A stretch of 64,000 nt of DNA from assembly GCA_030426085.1 (NCBI GenBank), contig JAUHYW010000023.1, forward strand, positions 1 through 64,000, written 5' to 3'. The DNA comes from a bacterium (lineage in GTDB: Bacteria > Myxococcota_A > Bradymonadia > UBA7976 > UBA1532). Positions 1 through 9,156 of this stretch are shown one piece after another. How positions within the stretch are numbered: the stretch's first letter is position 1; each line of letters begins with the position of its first letter. The notes beneath the pieces were generated by a model. It searched no databases, had not been told where the DNA came from, and saw only the letters and a list, made by a program, of their open reading frames with translations. A program made the translations under genes and the position numbers.

Positions 1-732
1 CGGCGAGACATCGGCGTCGCATATATCGGTCTGGATCGCCCATTCTTGAGACACAGACAGCGCATACACCTCCAAACCGTCCTCACCATTGGGACATCGA
101 CGTCGCATACATCACCGCAGGCCGCCCTCTGGAGGGCCCTCGACCGCGTAGGGTCGCCAGAGATGTCGCGTCGGCGCGATCCGGAGGCCGTACCCCTCGC
201 CGTCGAGGCCCGACGGCGGGCCTCGGGCAGCGCAGGGTCGTCGGCGATGTCCGGCGCGCGGGGCTCGCGCGGCGTCGAGTGATCCGCCGCGGGTCCGCCG
301 GCGGTGGTCGGGTGGCGCAGGGTCGTCGGCGATGTCCGGCGCGCGGGGCTCGCGCGGCGTCGAGTGATCCGCCGCGGGTCCACCGGTCGAGGTCGGGCGG
401 CGTAGGGTCGCCCGCGATGTCCGGCGCGCGGGGCTCGCGCGGCGTCGAGTGATCCGCCGCGGGTCCGTCGGCGGTGGTCGGGTGGCGCAGGGTCGTCGGC
501 GATGTCCCACGATCGCGATCGGCCCGGCGCGAGGTGGCCGTACGCGGCATCGGGACGCCCGCGGCGCCCGGCGAGCGCGGTGAGCGCGGGCCCTCCCCCG
601 CCGATCGCCGCCCGCGCCCCGGTGGTTCCACCCATTGCGAGACATTCTTTTTACAACCTCCTCAAGCCCGCCTGACCACCGCCGACGGCCAGGGGCCTAG
701 CCTCGGGGTGCATCCAGCGCCGAGGAGGCCCC
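1..732. other. Gene-free upstream region
   Basis: No convincing gene lies here. The open frames on both strands are carried by a GC-rich tandem repeat and have arginine/proline-rich translations without a domain. The first 120 bases are less GC-rich and hold two related 20-base stretches near 7 and 93, about 86 bases apart, which may be a decayed outlier of the same repeat. The last 30 bases hold the ribosome binding site GAGGAGG before the VWA gene at 733. Confidence 0.6.
143..520. repeat. 85-bp tandem repeat, about five copies
   Basis: The word GATGT followed by a GC-rich block recurs at 162, 246, 331, 416 and 501, giving a period of 84-85 bases. The three middle copies are nearly identical and contain the blocks GGCGCGCGGGGCTCGCGCGG and GAGTGATCCGCCGCGGGTCC. 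The first copy and the tail are diverged. An 85-base period is not a multiple of three and the translation is low in complexity, so this is read as a non-coding minisatellite. Confidence 0.85.
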
Positions 733-2889
733 ATGAGATCAGCCCGCCGCGCCCCGCCCCTGCCGCTCGCCGGGGCGCTCTGTCTGCTCACCGCGACGCT
801 CGCCGCCCCGGCGCTGGCCGGGCCGATGGTGCTCGACGGCACCTGGAAGGACGGCGCGCTCGCGCCGCCCGAAGCCGGGGCCGCCGCCCGGGACATCCTG
901 CTGGCCGAGGTCGAGGTCGAGGTCGAGGGCGATCACTACACCGCCCGCTGGAGCTGGCGCGCGGCGCCGGGCGACGGGGCGGCGACGATCGTGGTGCCGC
1001 TGCCCGCCGGCGCGGAAGCCGACGCCACGGCGCTGACCCGGGGCGACGCGCCGGTCGCCGGGTGGTTCCTGGACGCCGGCCCGGCCGAGAAAGCGCTGGC
1101 CGGGCTGGCCGAGGCCACCGGCGACACCGCGCTGCTCGCCGCCGTCGGGCGCCCGCTCTTCATCTCGACCCCCACCGCCCTCGAACCCCACGACCGCCTC
1201 ACCCTGCGCACCCGGGCCGCCGTCGCCGAGCGGGACGGCCTGCGGCGCATCGACCTGCCCCTGCCCCAGCGGGTGGGCGAGCGGGCGCCGCGGATCCGGG
1301 GGCGGCTGGTGATCGCGGCCGATGAGCCGGTCCGGGCCGTGATCTCGCCGACCCACCCCATCGACATCCACCGCCCCGATCCGCGCCGGGCCGCGGTGCG
1401 CCTGGGCATCGACCGGGCCACCGCCGACGGCGACTGGACGGTGATGTGGGCCGTCGACCGGGCCCCGCTGGGCCTGCGGCTGCTGACCCACCGCGACGAC
1501 GACGCCGACGGGGGCTGGTTCGCGCTGCTGGGCAACCCCTCCGGGGGCGACGGCGGGGCGCCCATCGCCAAGGACGTGGTGCTGGCGCTCGACACCAGCG
1601 GCAGCATGCGCGGCGAGAAGATGGAGCAGGCCCGGCTGGCGGTCGAGGCGGTCCTCGATCGGCTGGGGCCGCACGATCGCTTCGACATCGTGGCGTTCGG
1701 CACCGAGGTGAAGAGCTTCGCCGGGCGGCCGGTGCCCCGGGGCGACGGGGCGGTGGCCCGGGCCCGGGGCTTCGTCGAGGATCTGGTGGCCCACGGGCGC
1801 ACCAACATCGCCGACGCGCTGGCCGCGGCGCTGGCCGATCCGGCGCCCGATCGGCCGCGCATCGTGCTCTTCTTGACCGACGGCACCCCCACCGCCGGGC
1901 TGCGCGAGCCGGAGAAGATCGTCGACGGGCTGCCGAAGCGGGGCGAGGGGCAGGCCCGCGTCTTCGCGTTCGGGGTGGGGCACGACGTCAACGCCCACCT
2001 GCTGGACTCCATCGCCGAGCGCACCGGGGGCGACACGACCTATGTGAACCCGGGCGAGGCCATCGACGTGAAGGTCGCCGCGCTCTACGAGGGGCTGAGT
2101 CATCCGGTGCTGGAGGACGTCGTCGTCGACTTCGGTGAGCTCGAGGTCGAGGCGGTGCATCCGATGCGCATCCCGCTGCTGTTCCGGGGGCGGGATGTCC
2201 TGATATTGGGGCGCTACACCGGCTCGGGGCGGCATACGCTGACCCTGCGGGGCACGGTGCAGGGCAAGCCGCAGAGCCACGCGGTGACGGCGGACTTCCC
2301 GGCGCAGGCGCAGCCCGAGAACGGCTTCGTGGCGACGCTGTGGGCCACCCGCCGGGTGGGTGAGCTGCTGCGGCGCATGCGGCTGGCGGACGGCGACGGC
2401 GATCGCCAGAAGACGCTGGCTGAGATCGTCGAGCTGAGCCGGCGCTTCGGCATCCTGACCGAGTACACGGCGTTCATCGCCGACAGCGACGCGCCCATCG
2501 ACGCCGCCGAGGCCAACCGCACCGCGGCCGAGCTGCTCCAGCGGGCCAACGCGCAGCAGTCGGGGCAGTGGGCGGTGCGGCAGGCGGACAACGAGCAGGC
2601 GCTGCGCAAGCGCACGGTGGCCTCGACGGCGGGCAACGTCTACCGCGACCGGCAGGGCAAGACCCGCAAGGGCGCCAAGGTGCGCATGATGCACGGGCGG
2701 GCCTGGTACAAGCGCGACGGGCGGTGGGTCGAGGCCGAGGACGGCAAGCAGCGCACGCGGCGGCGGGTGAAGAAGTTCAGCAAGGCCTACATGGATCTGG
2801 TGCGGGAGAACGCCGACTTCGCCGAGGCGCAGCGGCTCGACGGCGACAGGACGATCAACCTGGACGGCGAGCAGGTGGAGGTCTACTGA
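733..2889 (+). CDS. VIT and VWA domain secreted protein
   Basis: A 718-residue protein with an N-terminal signal peptide (residues 1-29, cleavage near ALA-GP), so it is exported. Residues about 30-150 fit a vault/inter-alpha-trypsin (VIT) domain and residues about 280-450 a von Willebrand A domain. The metal-binding MIDAS motif DTSGSMRG is complete, with its first Asp at residue 287. The C-terminal third is charged and includes a basic stretch around KTRKGAKVRMMHGRAWYKR. Start choice: GAGGAGG lies 5 bases before the ATG. The stop overlaps the ATG of the next gene (TGATG), which indicates translational coupling. VIT-VWA proteins usually bind proteins or calcium; the ligand is unknown. Domains are assigned with high confidence, the role is not. 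Confidence 0.9.
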   Translation: MRSARRAPPLPLAGALCLLTATLAAPALAGPMVLDGTWKDGALAPPEAGAAARDILLAEVEVEVEGDHYTARWSWRAAPGDGAATIVVPLPAGAEADATALTRGDAPVAGWFLDAGPAEKALAGLAEATGDTALLAAVGRPLFISTPTALEPHDRLTLRTRAAVAERDGLRRIDLPLPQRVGERAPRIRGRLVIAADEPVRAVISPTHPIDIHRPDPRRAAVRLGIDRATADGDWTVMWAVDRAPLGLRLLTHRDDDADGGWFALLGNPSGGDGGAPIAKDVVLALDTSGSMRGEKMEQARLAVEAVLDRLGPHDRFDIVAFGTEVKSFAGRPVPRGDGAVARARGFVEDLVAHGRTNIADALAAALADPAPDRPRIVLFLTDGTPTAGLREPEKIVDGLPKRGEGQARVFAFGVGHDVNAHLLDSIAERTGGDTTYVNPGEAIDVKVAALYEGLSHPVLEDVVVDFGELEVEAVHPMRIPLLFRGRDVLILGRYTGSGRHTLTLRGTVQGKPQSHAVTADFPAQAQPENGFVATLWATRRVGELLRRMRLADGDGDRQKTLAEIVELSRRFGILTEYTAFIADSDAPIDAAEANRTAAELLQRANAQQSGQWAVRQADNEQALRKRTVASTAGNVYRDRQGKTRKGAKVRMMHGRAWYKRDGRWVEAEDGKQRTRRRVKKFSKAYMDLVRENADFAEAQRLDGDRTINLDGEQVEVY

Positions 2890-5324
2890 TGCGATATCCG
2901 ACGACCGGGAAGACCTATCGGATGGCATGGGCCATGGCATGCCTGATGGCTCTGGGCGCGCCGGCCTCGGCGTGGGACGAGCTGGACGTCGAGCAGATGC
3001 CTCAGCAGGCCCAGCGGGCGCTGCCGGACAACGTGCTGAACGTCGACCGCCGGCTGCGGCGGGTGCCGCGCTTGCAGAGCCGCAACTACGGCCAGCAGGC
3101 GCCGGTCGGGGCCGCGATCCACACCCCGCACGAGGGGCCGATCACGGCGGCGGCCATCCGCACCGCGATCGACGACGCGGTGTTGTTCCTGCGCAGCCGG
3201 CAGAGCCCGGACGGGGCCATCGGCCGGGGCTACGTCGACGGGGGCAGCACCGGGCTGGCGACGCTGGCGATGCTGGCGGCGGGGGCCGATCCGGTGAGCG
3301 ATCCGGCGGTGAAGCTGGCCCTCGAGCACCTGCTGACGCTGGAGACCGACAACACCTACGTGATCGGCATCCGGGCCAACGTGTGGGAGTACGCGCTGCG
3401 CAAGGCGCCCCACGCGCTGCGCTACCGGGAGGCGTTGCAGCGGGACGTGAAGTGGCTGCTCGACGCCCGCAACGACGTGGCGTGGCGCTATTCGAGCAGC
3501 AGCCGCGACTGGGACAACTCGTGCACCCAGTACGCGGCGCTGGGGCTGTGGGCGGCGCAGCGGGCGGGCATCGAGACCGGGGACGCGGTGTGGGATCAGC
3601 TCTCGCGACACTTCCGGCGGGTGCAGAACGGCGACGGCGGCTGGGGCTACGTGCAGGGCAGCGCCTCGACGGCCAACATGGCGACGGCCGGGCTGGCGAC
3701 GCTGTACCTGGTGTTCGATCACCACTACGGGCGCAAGGGCGCCTGGCGCCGGGGCAAGCCGGCGCCGTTCGCCTCGGGCGACGCGCGCAAGGTGCTCGAC
3801 GCGATCGACCGGGGGCTGACGTGGCTGGGCAGCGCCGACGGCGACAAGAGCCACGCGTATTACTTGTATGGCATCGAGCGCACCGGGGTGGCCGGCGGGC
3901 GGCGCACGCTGGGCGGGGTGGACTGGTTCGCCGAGGGGGCCGACGCCGCGCTGCGGGCCCAGCGGGTCGATGGGGCCATCCCCCTGGGCTACACCGACGA
4001 GATCGGGACCGCGCTGACGACGCTGTTCCTGGTGTACGGCGGCGCGCCGCCGGCCTTCGCCAAGCTGCAGCACGGGGCCGACGACGACTGGAACCTCAAC
4101 CCGCGGGACGTCGCCAACCTCACCCGGCGCATGTGGTCGGCCTACGAGCGGCCGCTGAACTGGCACACGGTGGGCGTCGACGAGCCGATCGAGTCCTTCG
4201 AGGCGCCCATCCTCTTCGTCAGCGGGTCGAAGGCGGCCCGGTTCGACGACGCGCAGGTGGCGACGCTGCGGGACTACATCGAGCGGGGCGGCATGATCGT
4301 GGCCGAGCCGGCGGACGGCAGCCCGGCCTTCCGGGCGAGCATGGTCGAACTGCTGGGGCGCATCTTCCCGGCGGAGGACTTCCCCGGCGTGGCCCTGGCG
4401 CCGGTGGCGGCCGATCACCCGATCTACACGGTGGTCAAGCACGACTGGACCGATCGCCCGAAGCTGTCGGCGGCCTCGGACGGGGTGCGCACGGTCTTCG
4501 TGCTGTCGGAGGGTTACCTGGCCGCCGACTGGCAGACCGATCGGGTGGAGTCGGACGCCTTCCCGCTGGCGATGAACCTGCTCTTCCACGCGACGGCCCT
4601 GCGCCCGCTGGCGGGGCGCTTCGCGACGGTGCCGCTGCCCGAGGACGGGACCCCGAAGCGGGGCGGCGAGGTGGTGGTGGCCCGGGTGCAGCACGGCGGC
4701 GATCGGGATTGGGACGTGGCGCAGCACGCCTGGGATCGGCTGCGGGCCTACGCCGAGCACGCCACCGGGCTGGCGCTGCGGTCCCGCCCGCCGGTGACGC
4801 TGGGCGCGGCGGCCATCCCCGACGAGGTGGGGCTGCTGCACCTGACCGGGCGGCGGGCGATGGCCCTGGAGGCGAGCGAGCGGGCGGCGTTGCAGGCGTT
4901 CGTGGCCAACGGGGGCACGGTGCTGATCGACGCCTGGGGCGGCTCGGCGCCCTTCGCGGCGTCGGTCCGGGCGATGGTCGAGCAGACGTTCGCCGCGCCG
5001 TACTCGCCGCTGCTGCCCATCGAGGCGGATGATCCGCTGCTGACCGGGTTCTTCGTGGGCGGGCAGGACGTGTCCCGGGTGCGCTACGATCTCGAGGGTC
5101 GGCGCCGGCTGCGGGCCGAGGGCGCGGCGGCCGATCGGGCGCACCTGTCGGCGGTGCGGGTGCAGGGGCGGCCGGCGGTGATCGTGTCGGACTTCGACCT
5201 GTCGGCGGCCCTGGCCGGGGTCGACGTGCACCGGGGGGCGGGCTACGCGCCGGCGTCAGCCCGGCGGATCGTCAGCAACATCGTCGCGTGGATCGGGCGC
5301 GACGCGGCCCTGGCGGCGCGCTGA
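2889..5324 (+). CDS. DUF4159 protein with prenyltransferase-like repeats
   Basis: An 811-residue exported protein (signal peptide ending near ASA-WDELD). The N-terminal half has terpenoid-cyclase/prenyltransferase-type alpha-barrel repeats, seen as FLRSRQSPDGAIG, VQNGDGGWGY and LRAQRVDGAIPLGY. Two C-terminal blocks, about residues 430-590 and 610-800, look like DUF4159/glutamine-amidotransferase-like folds with LRDYIERGGMIVAEPADG and LQAFVANGGTVLIDAWGG. The ATG overlaps the upstream stop by one base, so the longer open frame upstream is not used. The VWA neighbour suggests a shared envelope or surface complex, which is inference. DUF4159 proteins are often found near VWA proteins and AAA ATPases; no ATPase is present here. 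Confidence 0.85.
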   Translation: MRYPTTGKTYRMAWAMACLMALGAPASAWDELDVEQMPQQAQRALPDNVLNVDRRLRRVPRLQSRNYGQQAPVGAAIHTPHEGPITAAAIRTAIDDAVLFLRSRQSPDGAIGRGYVDGGSTGLATLAMLAAGADPVSDPAVKLALEHLLTLETDNTYVIGIRANVWEYALRKAPHALRYREALQRDVKWLLDARNDVAWRYSSSSRDWDNSCTQYAALGLWAAQRAGIETGDAVWDQLSRHFRRVQNGDGGWGYVQGSASTANMATAGLATLYLVFDHHYGRKGAWRRGKPAPFASGDARKVLDAIDRGLTWLGSADGDKSHAYYLYGIERTGVAGGRRTLGGVDWFAEGADAALRAQRVDGAIPLGYTDEIGTALTTLFLVYGGAPPAFAKLQHGADDDWNLNPRDVANLTRRMWSAYERPLNWHTVGVDEPIESFEAPILFVSGSKAARFDDAQVATLRDYIERGGMIVAEPADGSPAFRASMVELLGRIFPAEDFPGVALAPVAADHPIYTVVKHDWTDRPKLSAASDGVRTVFVLSEGYLAADWQTDRVESDAFPLAMNLLFHATALRPLAGRFATVPLPEDGTPKRGGEVVVARVQHGGDRDWDVAQHAWDRLRAYAEHATGLALRSRPPVTLGAAAIPDEVGLLHLTGRRAMALEASERAALQAFVANGGTVLIDAWGGSAPFAASVRAMVEQTFAAPYSPLLPIEADDPLLTGFFVGGQDVSRVRYDLEGRRRLRAEGAAADRAHLSAVRVQGRPAVIVSDFDLSAALAGVDVHRGAGYAPASARRIVSNIVAWIGRDAALAAR

Positions 5325-5339
5325 GCGGCGCGCTGTGGG

Positions 5340-5750
5340 TCACGAGCCCAGCCCCACCCACACGCTGCCGTCGCCCCGGATCTCTTTCTTGAAGATCGGC
5401 ACGTCGGCCTTCATGCGCTCGATGGCGTAGCGGCAGGCGTCGAAGGTCTCGGCCCGGTGCGGCGCCGAGACCGCGATCACCACCGCCACCTCGCCCACGA
5501 CCAGGCGCCCCAGCCGGTGGTGGATGGCGATGCGGGTGCCCGGCCAGCGGGCGTCGACCTCGCCCCGGATGCCTTCGAACACCTTGACCGCCATCGGGCG
5601 ATAGGCCTCGTACTCCAGGCGCTCGACCCGGTGGGGGCCGGTGTGATCGCGCACGAGGCCGACGAAGGTGAGCACCGCCCCCCGGTCGGCGGCCCGGACG
5701 CGCGCCTCGACCGCCGCCGGGTCGAGCGGGTCGTCGGTGAGGCGCACCAT
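5340..5750 (-). CDS. moaE: Molybdopterin synthase catalytic subunit MoaE
   Basis: The large subunit of molybdopterin synthase, which inserts two sulfurs into precursor Z to form the molybdopterin dithiolene in the cytoplasm. The family start VRLTDDPLD is followed by GAVLTFVGLVRDHT, IAIHHRLGRLVVGEVAVVI, HRAETFDACRYAIERMK and VPIFKKEI with the conserved Lys pair of the active site. The chosen ATG at 5750 has a strong site (AAGGGGAG) 6 bases upstream and gives 136 residues. An alternative ATG at 5786 overlaps the moaD stop as ATGA and would add 12 residues; it has only a weak site. The gene is directly downstream of moaD and probably cotranscribed. Confidence 0.95.
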   Translation of the reverse strand: MVRLTDDPLDPAAVEARVRAADRGAVLTFVGLVRDHTGPHRVERLEYEAYRPMAVKVFEGIRGEVDARWPGTRIAIHHRLGRLVVGEVAVVIAVSAPHRAETFDACRYAIERMKADVPIFKKEIRGDGSVWVGLGS

Positions 5751-5782
5751 GGCGCTCCCCTTCTCTCGCGGCGTGGGGGCGC

Positions 5783-6031
5783 TCATCCGCCGGAGACGGG
5801 GGGGATCAGGGCGACGGTGGCCCCGTCCTTCAGAGGCGCGGCGTGGTCGCTGACGAACGCCTCGTCGACCGCCAGCCGCACGTGAGGCCACAGCGGCTCG
5901 AGCGGGGCGTGCTTCGCGGTGAGCGCGTCGATCAGATCGGCGAGGGTCGCCCCCTCGGGCAATGTCACCGCCTCGGCGCCGGTGCCCGCCCGCTCCCGGG
6001 CGGCGGCGAAATACAGCACCTCGATCTGCAC
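5783..6031 (-). CDS. moaD: Molybdopterin synthase sulfur carrier MoaD
   Basis: An 82-residue ubiquitin-fold protein that carries the thiocarboxylate sulfur for MoaE. It ends in the diagnostic Gly-Gly (PPVSGG) that is adenylated and thiocarboxylated. The start VQIEVLYFAAARERAG is typical of the family. The GTG start at 6031 has a perfect AGGAGG 6 bases upstream; the longer frame from 6172 has an unrelated N-terminal extension and is not used. The other moa genes are not in this window. Confidence 0.95.
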   Translation of the reverse strand: MQIEVLYFAAARERAGTGAEAVTLPEGATLADLIDALTAKHAPLEPLWPHVRLAVDEAFVSDHAAPLKDGATVALIPPVSGG

Positions 6032-6189
6032 GGGTCCTCCTGGGCCTTGTGGCGCGCGGGCCGTCCCCGGTATGAGTTCGGACGCACGGCGTGGCATCGG
6101 GAGAGATGCGTCGGCGGCCGTCCGGTCGCCGACCGGGTCACGCGGCGACGGCGCCACGGCGACAGGTGCCACGAATGAGGAGGCGCGCG

Positions 6190-9027
6190 GTGAAGCGATG
6201 TGAGGTCTGGTTCGCGTGTATGGCGCTGGCCCTGGCCGCGTGCGGGGGGGACGAGTCGGGTGAGGATCCGCTCGACCCCATGGTGGACGCGACGCCCGAT
6301 CCCGAGGCCGATCCGGACGCGGCGCCCGATCCCGAGCCGGACGCCCTCGACGGAGGGGCCCCGATCGACGCGGCGGTCGACGCCGGGCCCCCGCCGGTGA
6401 GCCGGCCGTCGAGCTGCGCCGCAGCGACGACGACGTCCATCGGGCCCGAGGGCGGCGCGCTGACCGTCGGCGAGGGCGCGCTGGTCGACGCGGCGGTGGT
6501 CATCGGCGCCCGGGCGTTCGAGGCGTCGGTGCCGGTCACGCTCGAGTGCGCCGACGACGACCTCGTCGGCGAGGGCTACGTGGCGCTGGGCCCGGCCATG
6601 CGGGTGGGCACCCCGACCCCCCACCGCTTCGGCTTCGGCAACTGGGCCCGGGTGACGTGGGTCTACGACGCGGCGAGCGCCCCGCCCGTGCTGCGCAACA
6701 AGCACCTGCGGCTGTTCTGGCGGCCGGACGACGAGGCGCGCGTGGTCGAGCCGCCGCTGGTCGACCCCGAGATCGATCTGGTGGCGGGCACGGTGGCGTT
6801 CGATACGCCCGGCCTGGGGGTCTTCCAGGTGGGCTACATCGAGGACGCCGGGCAGCCCATCCGGCGGCGCTTCGCCTACCGGGCCATCGCCGGCATCAGC
6901 ATGGGCGCGGGCGGGGCGTCGTACTTCGCGACGAAGCACCACGAGCTGTTCGACTTCATCATGCCGCTCGGCGGGGCGGTCGACTGGGTGTACCTGATGG
7001 ACTACATCACCCAGCGGCTCACCGGCGGCTTCTGTCGCCACGATCAGGGCGGCGGCCTGGGGGCGTGGTGCGGGGTGCCCGACTCGGGGCAGCAGTTCGA
7101 GCACGCGGTCAGCTATCTGCACTTCAAGTATCAGGACAGCGGGGGCAGCTTCGACCGCGAGGAGTACGGCAAGCTCTTCCAGGATCTGGCCTTCGCCTAC
7201 GGCAACCCGCTGATGTACAACCCCGACAGCCCCTACCTGCCCCCGGGGGTGCCCTTCGAGGAGCTGCTGCGGCCGGTGGCTCAGCGGTGCGCGGCCGAGT
7301 GCCGGGGCGATGGGTGTCCCCCGCCGGAGACCTTCACCATCGAGCGGGGCTTCTACGACGACGAGTACAACCCCGACGGCAGCCTGCCGGTCATCATGTT
7401 CTGCGACGGCGAGGACGGCGAGCCCTACGGCAAGTTCGACGGGCGGGTGCCCCACGACAAGCCGAGCGATCTGGTGCTGGCGGTCGATCTGGACGGCAAC
7501 GGGCGGCGCGACACCTACGAGCCGGTCATCCGCAACATGTACGAGCCGTACGGCGACGTGGGCTGCGACTCGGTGCCGTCGAGCAGCGAGCCGGGCTACG
7601 ATCCGGTGGCCAACCCCGATCCGGCGGGCGACGACTACGACTGGTACCGCAATCCGCTGGGCACCGAGGGCAACTGGATGTACGACGGCTACGAAGCGTG
7701 CGGCGGCGACGGGGCCGAGCCCTATGTCGACGCGGGGCTCGACGGGCTGGTGGGCACCCCGCAATACGCCGAGGGAGGCTACGACTGGGGCGAGGGCAAC
7801 GGGCGCTTCGACTACAACCCCAACTACGAGCGGGCGCTGAAGCTCAACGGCGGCTCGATGTACCTCGACCTGTCGCCCGAGGAGCGGGCCCGGTTGCAGG
7901 TGTGGACCGATGGCGGCATCCGCGACCTGTTCAACTTCGCGACGGCGGCCAACCACTGGGTGGGGCGCTTGCAGGCCGGCGGGCAGAACGTGCGGATCTA
8001 CGACGGCTTCCCCCGCATCCTGCCCGGCGGCGGGCTGGGGCCGCACCTGCCCAACGCCAACCGGGACGATCCGTTCGGCGAGCTGGGGCAGAGCGTGCTG
8101 ATGCGCTATGGCGATCCGTGGCTCGACGACGAGACGGTCATGGCGACCAACGACGGGGAGCACGTCGGCACGACCATCCAGGCGCTCAACCGCTTCATGA
8201 CGATGTACGACTGGGTGCACAACCGCTGGGAGCACCTGGAGCCGGGGCCGGCCAACCCGGGCTATGGCAGCCGCACCGAGACGGTGTTCTTCCACAGCGA
8301 GCGGTTCGGCAAGACCTTCCGCTACGCGATCACGGTGCCTCCGGGCTACGACGATCCGGCGGCGAGCGAGGAGCGCTATCCGCTGGTCATCCTGATGCAC
8401 GGCTACGGGCAGCGGCCGGAGGATCTGCCGGGCACCGGGGTGCTCTTGAGCGATCCGATGATCCAGGGGGTCTGGGCCCGGACCCTCATCGTCAGCCCCG
8501 ACGGCTCGTGCGGGCGCAACGATCGGGTGCAGTGCAACGACGGGGTGGACAACGACCGCGACGGCACCGTCGACGCGGGCAACGACGCCGAGCGGCGGGT
8601 GCGCTGCGAGCGGACGGCGGAGTGCGGCGGGGGCTACACCTGCCGCCCGCAGACCTTCACCCTCGATGGCAAGCCGGGCCCCAAGTGGTGCTGCCCGCCC
8701 GAGTCGCTGCACTGCGGGCCGCCCGACGCGCGCTGCGGGCTGCGGGGCGGCAACCGCACCGAGGACGTGCCGGTCCCGATCTGCGCCGACGGGGTCGACA
8801 ACGACTTCGACGGGCTGACCGACCTGGAGGACGAGGGCTGCCTCGGCCTGCGCCACCTCGAGACCGAGGCCGACTGCCGCGAGGGCTCGTTCTACACCGA
8901 GCATCAGGCGGGCAAGGACGGGCGGCCGGGCGGCCCCGACTGGGAGGGCGCGCTGCTCGACATGATCGATCACATCGACACCCACTACCGCACCCGGCGC
9001 CCCGAGACGGTCACCGTGCCTCGGTAG
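6190..9027 (+). CDS. Secreted lipoprotein with permuted-looking esterase domain
   Basis: A 945-residue lipoprotein (lipobox LAAC near residue 17) with an Asp/Pro-rich linker. Start choice: the GTG at 6190 has AGGAGG exactly 6 bases upstream, better than the ATGs upstream. The nucleophile motif GISMGAGG is at about residues 235-242 (Ser237). The oxyanion motif LVILMHGYGQRPEDL, which normally precedes it, is near residues 732-746. The protein ends at DTHYRTRRPE, the segment that in esterase-D/feruloyl-esterase-like proteins leads straight into GxSMGG. The order therefore looks circularly permuted. Between them are two MopE-like motifs (NDGVDNDRDG and ADGVDNDFDG), Cys pairs, and a long Tyr/Asp-rich middle section. 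The fold is likely an esterase; activity and substrate are unknown. Confidence 0.75.
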   Translation: MKRCEVWFACMALALAACGGDESGEDPLDPMVDATPDPEADPDAAPDPEPDALDGGAPIDAAVDAGPPPVSRPSSCAAATTTSIGPEGGALTVGEGALVDAAVVIGARAFEASVPVTLECADDDLVGEGYVALGPAMRVGTPTPHRFGFGNWARVTWVYDAASAPPVLRNKHLRLFWRPDDEARVVEPPLVDPEIDLVAGTVAFDTPGLGVFQVGYIEDAGQPIRRRFAYRAIAGISMGAGGASYFATKHHELFDFIMPLGGAVDWVYLMDYITQRLTGGFCRHDQGGGLGAWCGVPDSGQQFEHAVSYLHFKYQDSGGSFDREEYGKLFQDLAFAYGNPLMYNPDSPYLPPGVPFEELLRPVAQRCAAECRGDGCPPPETFTIERGFYDDEYNPDGSLPVIMFCDGEDGEPYGKFDGRVPHDKPSDLVLAVDLDGNGRRDTYEPVIRNMYEPYGDVGCDSVPSSSEPGYDPVANPDPAGDDYDWYRNPLGTEGNWMYDGYEACGGDGAEPYVDAGLDGLVGTPQYAEGGYDWGEGNGRFDYNPNYERALKLNGGSMYLDLSPEERARLQVWTDGGIRDLFNFATAANHWVGRLQAGGQNVRIYDGFPRILPGGGLGPHLPNANRDDPFGELGQSVLMRYGDPWLDDETVMATNDGEHVGTTIQALNRFMTMYDWVHNRWEHLEPGPANPGYGSRTETVFFHSERFGKTFRYAITVPPGYDDPAASEERYPLVILMHGYGQRPEDLPGTGVLLSDPMIQGVWARTLIVSPDGSCGRNDRVQCNDGVDNDRDGTVDAGNDAERRVRCERTAECGGGYTCRPQTFTLDGKPGPKWCCPPESLHCGPPDARCGLRGGNRTEDVPVPICADGVDNDFDGLTDLEDEGCLGLRHLETEADCREGSFYTEHQAGKDGRPGGPDWEGALLDMIDHIDTHYRTRRPETVTVPR

Positions 9028-9156
9028 GCGGCGCCCGCAGGCGGTCGAGCGACGTGAATTTGAGATGACGCCGATCCCTCGCGTAGGCTCGCCGCAGAGC
9101 CTCGAAGCCGCAGGGTGGCAGGGCTCCTGACCGTCGTGTCGCAGGGAGGAGAGCGG

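Noticed and set aside
5965-8985. A 1006-residue minus-strand open frame opposite the esterase lipoprotein
   Set aside because: It is the antisense shadow of a GC-rich gene, rich in Val/Arg/Pro/His, without start signals or domains. The same holds for 29580-34010 and 25800-29282.
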